A stretch of DNA of 64,000 nt from LMUY01 sp965199555. GTDB lineage: Bacteria; Pseudomonadota; Alphaproteobacteria; Acetobacterales; Acetobacteraceae. Positions 8,122 to 15,397 of the stretch are shown here, in pieces. Within the stretch, counting starts at the first letter, position 1. Every line of letters starts with the position of its first letter. Under the pieces are notes generated by a model. That model worked only from the letters and a program-made list of their open reading frames with translations. It was not told the origin of the DNA and did not search any database. The position numbers and the translations under genes were made by a program. Location: positions 248,001 to 312,000 of the forward strand of contig CBDASJ010000015.1 of assembly GCA_965199555.1 (NCBI GenBank). The letters are read 5' to 3'.

Positions 8122-8829
8122 TCAGAGCCAGAGCCCCGTGGCAGCCCGCAACCCGTCGCGCAACGCCTGCACCCGGCGCCGCTCCGGCAGGTCGGCGCGC
8201 ATTCGCCAGTCCCGCGCCCAGGCGGGCACCGCGCCATTCGGAAACTCCGGCGCCACCAGCAGGGTCGCGGCCGACAGCAGCCAGGCCGCATCCTCCCCCA
8301 CCAGCCCCATGGCGGCGGCCCGCCGGCACCCGGCCTCCACCACCGTCCGGCCGGTAGCGTTGTCCAGCGCCTGCCGCGGGGCCAAGGCCGTTGGCAGTGC
8401 CCGTTCGAGACGGGAGCGTCGCGCCTGCAGCTTGAGCGGATTGGGCAGGAACCAGCCGGCCCCGCTACCCGGCCCGGCCATGCGATCGAGCGTTTCAGCC
8501 GGCAGCGCCTCCCGCATGTGGAGGAACGCCCGGTCCACCTTCCGGGCCGGGAAGGTGCCGAGCCAGTCGTGGAAGGCCGGGTCGGCGTCGAAGTTCGGCG
8601 AGAGCTGGGCGGCGAAGTCGACGAAGCGCTCCAGCGACAGCATCCAATCCAGCCGGTGGCCCCGCGCCCGGCTGTGCAGCGCCGCCACCACCTGGCGCAA
8701 CGTGGCGTCGTTTGCCGCCGCGAAGCAGCCGCGATGCCGCTCCCGGGCGATCGACACCTGCTTGGCGAGGAAGCGCTGCTTCACGTCGGTGTCGAAGGCC
8801 TGCATCTGTGCGGGCGTAATGGTCAGCAT
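8122..8829 (-). CDS. Hypothetical protein of the vgrG operon, possible effector adaptor
   Basis: A 235-residue, Arg- and Ala-rich, mainly helical protein with no signal peptide or membrane span. I recognise no domain. The N-terminus (LTITPAQMQAFDTDVKQRFL) resembles the opening of hypothetical proteins that often sit beside PAAR or VgrG genes, as I recall them. It is 17 bases downstream of the DUF1795-type chaperone gene and ends 14 bases before the toxin start, so it is likely co-translated with them. A role in handling the toxin (adaptor or chaperone) is inferred from position only. Confidence 0.55.
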   Translation of the reverse strand: MLTITPAQMQAFDTDVKQRFLAKQVSIARERHRGCFAAANDATLRQVVAALHSRARGHRLDWMLSLERFVDFAAQLSPNFDADPAFHDWLGTFPARKVDRAFLHMREALPAETLDRMAGPGSGAGWFLPNPLKLQARRSRLERALPTALAPRQALDNATGRTVVEAGCRRAAAMGLVGEDAAWLLSAATLLVAPEFPNGAVPAWARDWRMRADLPERRRVQALRDGLRAATGLWL

Positions 8830-8846
8830 CGCGGGTCAGCGCCGGG

Positions 8847-9293
8847 TCATACGGTGGCGTCGTCCCAGGCAAACTGGTCCAGCATGCCAATGAAGACGGG
8901 GTCGGAGCTCGCGAAATCCTGCTCGCGCGCGGTATGGGTGATGCTGAGCACGCGGTTCGGTCCGCGGCGCGCGTAAACCTGGCGCTGCTTGATGGTGCCC
9001 TGTTCGCCGCCGCTCCAGGTGAACACGATCTCCACGCCGTTAGCGCCGTCCAGTCGCACGGGTCGTTGTAGCAGCAGGGTGAATTGGACCGTGCGATGGC
9101 TGAGGTCTTCGACCTGGCGGTCGACGAAGCTGCCGATCTCCTCGCCCGGCGCGATCTCCCCCACCGACACCAACACGTTCGGCGTGACGGCGCGATCCGG
9201 CGCCGGCGGGGAAGAATAGCCGATCATGGTCCGTTCGACCCAGTCATCCGGCACCTGAAAAGCAAAATCACGACCGCGGGCGAGTTGGTTCAT
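8847..9293 (-). CDS. DUF1795/DcrB-related protein (Eag-type T6SS chaperone)
   Basis: A 148-residue protein of the DcrB/DUF1795 fold. Characterised T6SS members (Eag proteins) bind effector regions before loading on VgrG. The typical pattern is visible: an N-terminal FAFQVPDDWVERTM strand pair, a central SFVDRQVEDL helix, LDGANGVEIVFTW and a C-terminal FIGMLDQFAW helix. It has no signal peptide, unlike lipoprotein DcrB. The ATG at 9293 overlaps the preceding stop as TGATG. Its client would be the Gly/Ala-rich protein upstream or the toxin downstream; neither has the transmembrane prePAAR region usually bound by Eag proteins. Confidence 0.75.
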   Translation of the reverse strand: MNQLARGRDFAFQVPDDWVERTMIGYSSPPAPDRAVTPNVLVSVGEIAPGEEIGSFVDRQVEDLSHRTVQFTLLLQRPVRLDGANGVEIVFTWSGGEQGTIKQRQVYARRGPNRVLSITHTAREQDFASSDPVFIGMLDQFAWDDATV

Positions 9294-10096
9294 CAGCTAT
9301 CGGCCTGGGAATCGGCTGCCCCGCCCTTGCCCGCGATCTGGTTCGTGACGGGGGCTTGCATGCCGCTGCCCGTATCGTCACCGCCGGCGCCGCCAGACCC
9401 GAACGCCTGAAGCAGGGGCGCCGCCGCCGGGCCAGCCATGGCGCCGAGGCGGGAGATCACGTCCTGCAGGCGTGGCATGGACGGGATATCCGGCAAGGCG
9501 TTGAACTGCGGCGGAGTGGCCTGGGTGCCGGGGGCGAGGCCAGCCGGCAGCGTCGGGCTGCTGCCGGAGAGCCCGGCCGCACCCGCGCCGGCACTGGCAC
9601 CCGCGCTGCCCACGCCGGCCCCACTGCCCGTCCCCGAGCCCAGCACCGACCCGGCGAGGGCCGCGGCGCTGCCCAACCCGCTGGTCTGCCGCATCGCCGA
9701 TTGTGCGGATGCGAGGCTGCCGAGGCCGCCACCACCGCCACCCGCCATAGCGCCCACCAGGCTGGCCGCCCCGCCGCCGCCGGACTCCAAGGTGGAAAGG
9801 GCGCTCTGCCAGGTATCGCCGGATGACCCGGTGGTTTGGCCCGCGCCCCACAATTCACCGGCGCCGAGCGTCATCGACTGACCGGCCTGCTTAGCCTGCG
9901 TCATGGAGGACTGCATGGCGCTTTGCGCAGCCTGGGTGACGGGTTGGAGCAACCCCGACCCCTTTCCGGTGACAGACCCGGTCACGTATTTTACCACCGA
10001 CTGCGCCTTGTCGGTCACCCCGTGCAGGGCTGCATCCATCATGCCCTGCTTGGCCGCCATGATCGGCGCGACGATACGGGCGCCCTCGAACGGCAT
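9293..10096 (-). CDS. Gly/Ala/Ser-rich hypothetical protein coupled to vgrG
   Basis: A 267-residue protein of strongly biased composition. Residues 1-60 look structured (PFEGARIVAPIMAAKQGMMD, ALHGVTDKAQSVVKYVTGSV). Most of residues 60-190 are Gln/Ala/Gly/Ser-rich with a polyglycine run (AGGGGGGLGSLASAQSAM). The last 70 residues include MPRLQDVISRLGAMAG, a short helix. There is no signal peptide, clear transmembrane span or known catalytic motif. It overlaps vgrG (upstream) and the DUF1795 gene (downstream) by TGATG, so it is made in step with the spike and chaperone. It may be a carrier, tether or effector; function is unknown. Confidence 0.6.
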   Translation of the reverse strand: MPFEGARIVAPIMAAKQGMMDAALHGVTDKAQSVVKYVTGSVTGKGSGLLQPVTQAAQSAMQSSMTQAKQAGQSMTLGAGELWGAGQTTGSSGDTWQSALSTLESGGGGAASLVGAMAGGGGGGLGSLASAQSAMRQTSGLGSAAALAGSVLGSGTGSGAGVGSAGASAGAGAAGLSGSSPTLPAGLAPGTQATPPQFNALPDIPSMPRLQDVISRLGAMAGPAAAPLLQAFGSGGAGGDDTGSGMQAPVTNQIAGKGGAADSQADS

Positions 10097-12045
10097 CAGG
10101 AGTTCAACCAGATCTTGGTGGCGGTCTGCGCCATGCCCCCGTCCGCCATCTCGATCTTGGCGTTGGCTGCCTTGCCGCTGCCGGCCGTCACCTGCACGGC
10201 ATTGCCGTGGACATCGACGCCGGAACCCGTCAGCGACACCCAGTTGTCGGCGGAGCTGTCGCCCCCCTGTGACGCATCGACGCGCGCAGTTGAATGGAGG
10301 TGGATGCCGTTCGCATCCAGCGTGAGCACGTGGCCCGGGCCGAAATTGATCCGCACCTGGTTGGCATCGAGGTAAATTTGGCTGTTCTGGTGCTTGATCA
10401 GCACGTGGTCCTGCGTTTGCTCGATCACGCTGTCATGCACGGAACTGAGGAACAGCGTTTCCGCCGACTGGTGATTGACGTTGCCAACGGCCAGCATCTT
10501 GTTGTGGCCGACCAGTTCGGACATGTCCTTCTGCGCGTGGAGGAACAGCTCCTCCGACCCCTTCTTGTCCTCGAAGGTCAACTCGTTGAAGCCGCCGCCG
10601 CCATTCGGGCTGCTGCTGCTGCGGAAGGCGGTGCGTTCCTTCTCGTCCGGTAGCTTGATGGAAGGAATGGTGTTGGCGTTGGGCAGGGAGCCGACGATCA
10701 CCGGGTGGTCGGGATCGCCCTCCATGAAGCCGACCAGCACCTCCATGCCGACGCGGGGGATGGTTTGCGCGCCGAAGCCCTTGCCGGCCCAGGGCTGCGC
10801 CACCCGCACCCAGCAGGAGCTGCTTTCGTCGTTCTTGCCCTTGCGGTCCCAATGGAACTGCACCTTCACCCGGCCGTACCGATCGGTATAGATTTCCTCG
10901 CCCTGCGGCCCGGTGACCACCGCGGATTGGATGCCCGGGATGACCGGCTTTTCGGTCCGCTGCTCCGGCGTGAAATCCACCGTGGCGGGCATGCAGGTGA
11001 AGGTGTTGTGGTAGCCGGGCGCGCCCTTGGCCACGCTTTCGAAGCTCGGGTCCGTGGCATGGTGGACGATGGACGTGACGGCGTATTTCACGTTCTCCCC
11101 GGCCACCGGATGCGCTTCCAACTGGAAGCGGCCGCCCGGCGTCAGGTTGCGGCAGGCGCTGCCGGTGGAGATGGTGTCCTGCGCCTTTTCATGGCCGGCC
11201 ATCATGCGCTTGCTGACCTGCTCGCCATGGTCGCGCTGCACGTAGCGGCCGGGAAAGTCGAAGATCTCGAACTGGTCGGCGGAGGGCACGGGGGACGAGC
11301 CGCTGGTGGTCGCGACCAGCGAGTTGTTGGGGTTCTGGAAGTCGTAATCCGTTGTGGTCGTCTTGCCGGCGCGGAAGGTGTTGTGGTGCATCCAGCTCGT
11401 CACGCTGTTTTTGAACGTGCCCGGCGGGTTGTATGGCAGGCTGCCATCCGGCACGTCCTTGTAAGCATGTGCCCCGTCCGCCAGCATCAGCGTGTGCTTG
11501 CCGGTCTCATGCTTCCAGGTATAGAATATACCTTCCTCCTCGAAGAGGCGAGACACGAAGTTGTAGTCGGTTTCGCGGTATTGCACGCAGTATTGCCGGG
11601 GCTTGTACTCCTGCGCCAGGCCGCTGGTGTCGTAATCGCTGAACCCCATCTCGTCGAAGATTTGCGTCGCGATCTGCACCGCGGTCAGGTTCTGGAACAC
11701 CCGGCTGTCCTGCTTGTGCTGCAGGAACCAGAGCCAGGGCACGCAGGTGAGCTGGAACGAGCGCTGCCCGCGTCCCATCGCCTCGCCGCCGGAATACGAG
11801 GCGACCATGCCGTTGAACGGCCGCCAACTGTCGCCGTCGGTGCGCAACTGCCAATCGATCCGCTTGTTGATCAGCGCCGCCGGCTCGACCGAATCCTGAA
11901 ACACGCGCACCAGCAAGGTGTAGGCGAACAGCGAAGACAGCCCTTCGGAGCCGTCCATACCTTCGAGCAGCAGCGTGTCGGCGCCAAGCGGCGTTTGGAT
12001 CGCGAGTTGCCGGTTGGCTTGCGAATAGGCGGGTGCAGCATCCAT
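10096..12045 (-). CDS. vgrG: T6SS spike protein VgrG (TssI)
   Basis: A 649-residue VgrG with the gp27-like base (residues about 10-370, including YCVQYRETDYNFVSRLFEEEGIFY), the gp5 OB-fold (DRYGRVKVQFHWDRKG, then SSCWVRVAQPWAGKGFG and PRVGMEVLVGFMEGDPDHPVIVGSLPN), and a beta-helical needle to the C-terminus. It ends with a short LNS tail and has no catalytic extension, so it is a structural rather than evolved VgrG. Its cargo would be attached through PAAR or the downstream proteins. The stop overlaps the next gene's ATG. The region just before the start ATG at 12045 has only a poorly spaced AAGGG. Confidence 0.96.
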   Translation of the reverse strand: MDAAPAYSQANRQLAIQTPLGADTLLLEGMDGSEGLSSLFAYTLLVRVFQDSVEPAALINKRIDWQLRTDGDSWRPFNGMVASYSGGEAMGRGQRSFQLTCVPWLWFLQHKQDSRVFQNLTAVQIATQIFDEMGFSDYDTSGLAQEYKPRQYCVQYRETDYNFVSRLFEEEGIFYTWKHETGKHTLMLADGAHAYKDVPDGSLPYNPPGTFKNSVTSWMHHNTFRAGKTTTTDYDFQNPNNSLVATTSGSSPVPSADQFEIFDFPGRYVQRDHGEQVSKRMMAGHEKAQDTISTGSACRNLTPGGRFQLEAHPVAGENVKYAVTSIVHHATDPSFESVAKGAPGYHNTFTCMPATVDFTPEQRTEKPVIPGIQSAVVTGPQGEEIYTDRYGRVKVQFHWDRKGKNDESSSCWVRVAQPWAGKGFGAQTIPRVGMEVLVGFMEGDPDHPVIVGSLPNANTIPSIKLPDEKERTAFRSSSSPNGGGGFNELTFEDKKGSEELFLHAQKDMSELVGHNKMLAVGNVNHQSAETLFLSSVHDSVIEQTQDHVLIKHQNSQIYLDANQVRINFGPGHVLTLDANGIHLHSTARVDASQGGDSSADNWVSLTGSGVDVHGNAVQVTAGSGKAANAKIEMADGGMAQTATKIWLNS

Positions 12046-12088
12046 CCCTTAGAAGCCGCCGGCTCCGCGGCGGTCGCGGCTGCGACGC

Positions 12089-12844
12089 TCAGCCGGCATC
12101 GCCGTTCTCCAACCCGAGCGTGACGCGGTCCAGATTGGCGCCGATCGCCGCGTCGGCTGTCAACGCCGTGCCAAGCCGGCGCAGCAACAGGGCGGCGACC
12201 GGGCAAGGCAGGGCGGTCGGCAGCGCCGCGGCGCGGCCGTTGCTGCCCAGCCCGCCGCCGCGGTTGGTGCGGGTGCGGCCGGGTTGGGGCTGCCAGCCGC
12301 GCTGGGCCTGCCGGTTGGACAGGGCGCTGCCGGCCTGGCCCGCCTGGCTGCGGACCACGTCGATGCGGTTGCCGCCGGTCGCGCCGGGCAAGTAGGGCGG
12401 CATTTCGCGAAGCAGCACCCCGGTCGGCAGCGTCGCGTGGCTCAACTGACTCGCACTGTCCTGGTCGTCGAACACTTCCGTCACGACCGTGGCCTCCATT
12501 CCGCTCCCGCCCGGTAGCGGCGTCATCGTGACATGGCCGATGATCGTCGACAAACCATGAAAGAGTTGGCCAAATCCGCTTGGGCCCCGCGATTCGCCGG
12601 CCTCGGTGCGCTCCAGCAGCCGCAGTTCTACAAGCAGGGTGGCTGGCACGCCGGCCGGCGCGGCGCGCAGGCGCCGTTCCTGCACCTGGCTTCCTTGCAG
12701 CATCACCGAATCGATCCCTCCGCCGAACCGGGCGCGCAGCACTTCAACAAAAGACCGGTCGATCGCCGACAGAACGGCATCGACCTGCGCCTGCGATATT
12801 CCGCCACCAGCGTTCGCCGGCCCGGCAGCGCCGTTGATCGCCAT
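12089..12844 (-). CDS. Hypothetical protein between hcp and vgrG
   Basis: A 251-residue protein with no recognised domain. Residues 1-60 contain a helical DAVLSAIDRSFVEVLRARFGGG segment; the middle is beta-rich (ATLLVELRLLER, HVTMTPLPGGSGMEATVVTEVFD). The C-terminal third is Arg/Gly/Gln-rich and ends with LLLRRLGTALTADAAIG. It has no signal peptide. It lies 44 bases upstream of vgrG and 64 bases downstream of hcp, with a strong hairpin between it and hcp. It may be a VgrG-assembly or Hcp-associated factor; nothing in the sequence settles this. Confidence 0.6.
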   Translation of the reverse strand: MAINGAAGPANAGGGISQAQVDAVLSAIDRSFVEVLRARFGGGIDSVMLQGSQVQERRLRAAPAGVPATLLVELRLLERTEAGESRGPSGFGQLFHGLSTIIGHVTMTPLPGGSGMEATVVTEVFDDQDSASQLSHATLPTGVLLREMPPYLPGATGGNRIDVVRSQAGQAGSALSNRQAQRGWQPQPGRTRTNRGGGLGSNGRAAALPTALPCPVAALLLRRLGTALTADAAIGANLDRVTLGLENGDAG

Positions 12845-12861
12845 GGGCTATCCGAAGCCAG

Positions 12862-12894
12862 CCGGGCAGGGGTGCCACTGCAACCCCCGCCCGG
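12862..12894 (-). terminator. Hairpin after hcp (terminator or attenuator)
   Basis: A near-perfect inverted repeat 15 bases past the hcp stop: CCGGGC/GCCCGG plus GGGGT/ACCCC, separated by one mismatch, with a 9-base loop. No T-run follows, so it may act with Rho or as an mRNA-stabilising 3' structure. Its place would allow hcp mRNA to be far more abundant than vgrG mRNA. Confidence 0.5.
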
Positions 12895-12908
12895 TCGGCC
12901 GCCGGGAT

Positions 12909-13400
12909 CTAGCCGCCGGAGGCGGTGGCCGCCGCCTGGTCGTACTGGGCGCGCAGCGGGCTGCTGGTGCCGTCGGCGCTTTCCTTGTTGTAGGTGACCT
13001 GCTTGGCCGTGAAGTTCAGCGTCAGCGTTTCCGTCGGCCGGTCGCCGGACGTGCCGGCGGTGAAGCCGGAAATCAGCGTGTTGGTCAGGATGTAGGAGCA
13101 GTAGATGGTGCCCGGATCGCCCGTGTTGACGAGGTCGATCGTTGCGGTCATCGGCTTCTTGCCCGTGGTGGCAGCCTGATACAGCGCCGCATGGGAGCTG
13201 TCGCTGATCTTGGTGAGGGTGACCTCACTCAAATTCGGCTCGGAGGCCTCGCGGTTGGCCGCGGCGCCGACCGTGGTGCTCACGTTGCGGTTGACCGCCC
13301 AGTGCATGGACGAGATGTCCATCCAGCCCTGGTGCGCGCTTTGCGTCGCGTCCCCGGTGATCTGCTGCTCGCCGCCTTCAAGCTTCAGGTAGATCGGCAT
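12909..13400 (-). CDS. hcp: T6SS inner-tube protein Hcp (TssD)
   Basis: A 163-residue Hcp, the hexameric ring protein that stacks into the inner tube. It starts with MPIYLKLEGG and contains the family's HQGWMDISSMHW segment, the EVTLTKISDSSHAALYQAATTGK region and the C-terminal ETLTLNFTAKQVTYN strand. The start is the ATG at 13400, preceded by AAGGAAAG at good spacing; the open frame extends 18 codons further without a better site. No toxin extension is present. It is the first gene of the leftward arm and diverges from tssA across a 323-base regulatory gap. Confidence 0.95.
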   Translation of the reverse strand: MPIYLKLEGGEQQITGDATQSAHQGWMDISSMHWAVNRNVSTTVGAAANREASEPNLSEVTLTKISDSSHAALYQAATTGKKPMTATIDLVNTGDPGTIYCSYILTNTLISGFTAGTSGDRPTETLTLNFTAKQVTYNKESADGTSSPLRAQYDQAAATASGG

Positions 13401-13723
13401 TGCTTTCCTTTCTCGTTCAACCAAAACAACCCTGGTGCAACGTTTCACCAGCATAACGCCCCGGATGGCTCGACCCGGCCACGGCCGCGTCCGGCATTCT
13501 AGGTACCATCCCCCGATGCCATCCGCATGCTGGGCTCCGACGCCTCAGGAGGCGAGACTACGCCGGAAGACAGCGAAACGAAACCGGTTGGATATCAACT
13601 CGCATTACGTTATCATGTTTTTTTCCATAGACCCAGACGCCGCCTTCGCAAAACGCCGGCATGGTGTAGTTTTCGGGGTGTAGATCGTGTGGCGATACAT
13701 GGGTTGTAGCGGGAAGGCGATTC
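13401..13723. promoter_or_regulatory. Divergent hcp/tssA promoter region
   Basis: This 323-base gap separates the two T6SS arms and must hold both promoters. The middle (about 13585-13635) is distinctly AT-richer than its surroundings (ATATCAACTCGCATTACG, then a T7 run). A 6+6 inverted repeat, CGCCTC-AG-GAGGCG, lies at 13541-13554. I did not find a convincing sigma-54 (TGGCAC-N5-TTGC) site or a clear -35/-10 pair. GGGAAGG lies about 6 bases before the GTG start of tssA. Confidence 0.6.
13432..13451. repeat. Inverted repeat upstream of hcp
   Basis: CTGGTG and CACCAG flank an 8-base centre (CAACGTTT), ending about 30 bases before the hcp ATG. It could be an operator or a 5' leader hairpin. The AACGTT core makes the centre itself nearly symmetrical, which fits a dimeric regulator site slightly better than an RNA loop. 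Confidence 0.4.
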
Positions 13724-14812
13724 GTGGAGTTTGACGCGGCCGAGCTGTTGGAGCCGATCTCGTCGGATCATCCAACGGGCGTCAATCTCCGGGAAGACGA
13801 TGAGGGTGCGCCGCTTTATTACCGGCTGAAGGACGCCCGTTCGAGTGCGCGCGTATTCGAACGCCAGGCCGACATCGAGGCCGAGCGCGGTCCGGTGGCG
13901 CCGGAATGGCGCACCATCCTCGAACTGTCTCGGGACATCCTGCGCACGCGCAGCAAGGATATCGAGGTGGCGGTCTGGTTGACGGAGGCGGCGCTTCGCC
14001 TGCACGGGTTCGACGGCCTGCAGCGCTGCTTTGCCCTGCTGGACGGGCTGGTGGCCCGCTATTGGGACACGCTGCATTCGCTGGATGCCGAGGATATGTC
14101 GGCCAAGGTCGCGCCGCTGGCCGGGCTGAACGGCATCGGGGCTGACGGGGCGCTGATTCAGCCCTTGCGACTGGCCCCGATCACGGCCCCGCGGGCGGCG
14201 CAAGCGGCAACGCTGTGGGACTACATGGTGATGCGCCGGCGCGGCCCCACCAGCCCCGGCGCGGCCGCGGTGAGCACGGCGGCGCGGGAAACCGACGGTG
14301 CGTCGTTCAAGGCGCTGTACGGCGCCATCACCGGCAGCCTGGCGAGCTTCACCTCGCTGACCACCCGGCTGGACGGGCTGTGCGGCGCCGACACGCCGCC
14401 CTCGTCCACGATCCGCACCACGCTGACGGACGCGGCGGACGCGCTGCGTGATATCTCCGGATTGGGGGCGGAGTTGCTGGGCCAGGCGGCGGGCCCGGCG
14501 GAGGCCGCCATGGCTGCCGCGCCCGAGCCGGCGCCGGGCCCGGACGCGGCGCCCCAGCCAGCGGCGCCCGTGGTGGCCGGGCCGGCCATTCTGCACAACC
14601 GGGAGGATGCGCTGCGGGAACTATCGCGAATCGCAACGTTCTTCCGGGAGCATGAACCGAATTCGCCGATCGGGTTCTCCTTGGATACGCTGATCCGGCG
14701 GGCGCGCATGCCGCTTGCCGAGCTCATGAAGGAACTCGTGCCCGACCCTGCGGTGCGACGGGCTTATTTGTCCGCCGTGGGGATTTGGCCACAGGAAGTT
14801 GGCGATGCGTAA
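13724..14812 (+). CDS. tssA: T6SS baseplate/cap protein TssA (ImpA family)
   Basis: A 362-residue TssA, which initiates sheath assembly and links baseplate to tail. The ImpA N-terminal domain spans about residues 1-250 (LLEPISSDHPTGVNLREDD, APEWRTILELSRDILRTRSKDIEVAVWLTEA, GLQRCFALLDGLVARYWDTLH). An Ala/Pro linker (about 260-290) leads to a C-terminal ALRELSRIATFFREHEPNSPIGFSLD region. The start is GTG with a GGGAAGG ribosome site. It is the first gene of the long rightward operon. Confidence 0.92.
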   Translation: MEFDAAELLEPISSDHPTGVNLREDDEGAPLYYRLKDARSSARVFERQADIEAERGPVAPEWRTILELSRDILRTRSKDIEVAVWLTEAALRLHGFDGLQRCFALLDGLVARYWDTLHSLDAEDMSAKVAPLAGLNGIGADGALIQPLRLAPITAPRAAQAATLWDYMVMRRRGPTSPGAAAVSTAARETDGASFKALYGAITGSLASFTSLTTRLDGLCGADTPPSSTIRTTLTDAADALRDISGLGAELLGQAAGPAEAAMAAAPEPAPGPDAAPQPAAPVVAGPAILHNREDALRELSRIATFFREHEPNSPIGFSLDTLIRRARMPLAELMKELVPDPAVRRAYLSAVGIWPQEVGDA

Positions 14813-14869
14813 GGTAATAGCTGGCACAATCCGGTAGGCGACGCCGGGTGCCCGTTGGGAGATTGAGAG

Positions 14870-15397
14870 ATGGCCAGTGTCCACGATAAGCTCGAACGCG
14901 TCCGGCGCCCGCGGGTGCACATCAAGTACGAGGTCGAAACCGAAGGCGCGCAGGTCGAGAAGGAGTTGCCATTCGTTGTTGGCGTGCTGGGCGATTTCTC
15001 CGGCGTGCCGACCGAGCCGCTGCGCCCGCTGAAGGACCGCAAGTTCGTCCAGATCGACCGCGACAATTTCGACGACGTGATGGCGCGCATGACCCCCGGG
15101 CTGCGCTTCCGGGTGGAAAACACGTTGCGCGGCGACAGCAGCGAGTTCCATGTCGAGCTGGCATTCCGCAACATGGAAGACTTCGAGCCGGCCCGGGTGG
15201 CGGAGCAGATCCCGGCGCTGCGCAACCTGCTGCAAAAGCGCGGCCAGTTGCGCGACCTGCTGGCCAAAGCAGACCGCTCGGAGGAGTTGGAAAGCCTGCT
15301 GGAGCGAGTTTTGCAGAGCGACGAGGACATGAAGCGGCTGGCCAACGAGCTGGCGGAACGCAAGCCGGGTAGCACGCCCGGAGGAGATGCAGCGTGA
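14870..15397 (+). CDS. tssB: T6SS contractile sheath small subunit TssB (VipA)
   Basis: A 175-residue TssB. It contains the family start (SVHDKLERVRRPRVHIKYEV), ELPFVVGVLGDFSG, the RKFVQIDRDNFDDVMARM segment and the C-terminal helical region LRNLLQKRGQLRDLLAKAD. TssB pairs with TssC to build the cytoplasmic contractile sheath. GGGAG precedes the ATG. Its TGA overlaps the GTG start of tssC (GTGA), so the two sheath subunits are translationally coupled. Confidence 0.96.
   Translation: MASVHDKLERVRRPRVHIKYEVETEGAQVEKELPFVVGVLGDFSGVPTEPLRPLKDRKFVQIDRDNFDDVMARMTPGLRFRVENTLRGDSSEFHVELAFRNMEDFEPARVAEQIPALRNLLQKRGQLRDLLAKADRSEELESLLERVLQSDEDMKRLANELAERKPGSTPGGDAA

Noticed and set aside
13401..13723. 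Sigma-54 promoter for hcp or tssA
   Set aside because: I looked for TGGCAC-N5-TTGC on both strands and found no convincing match.
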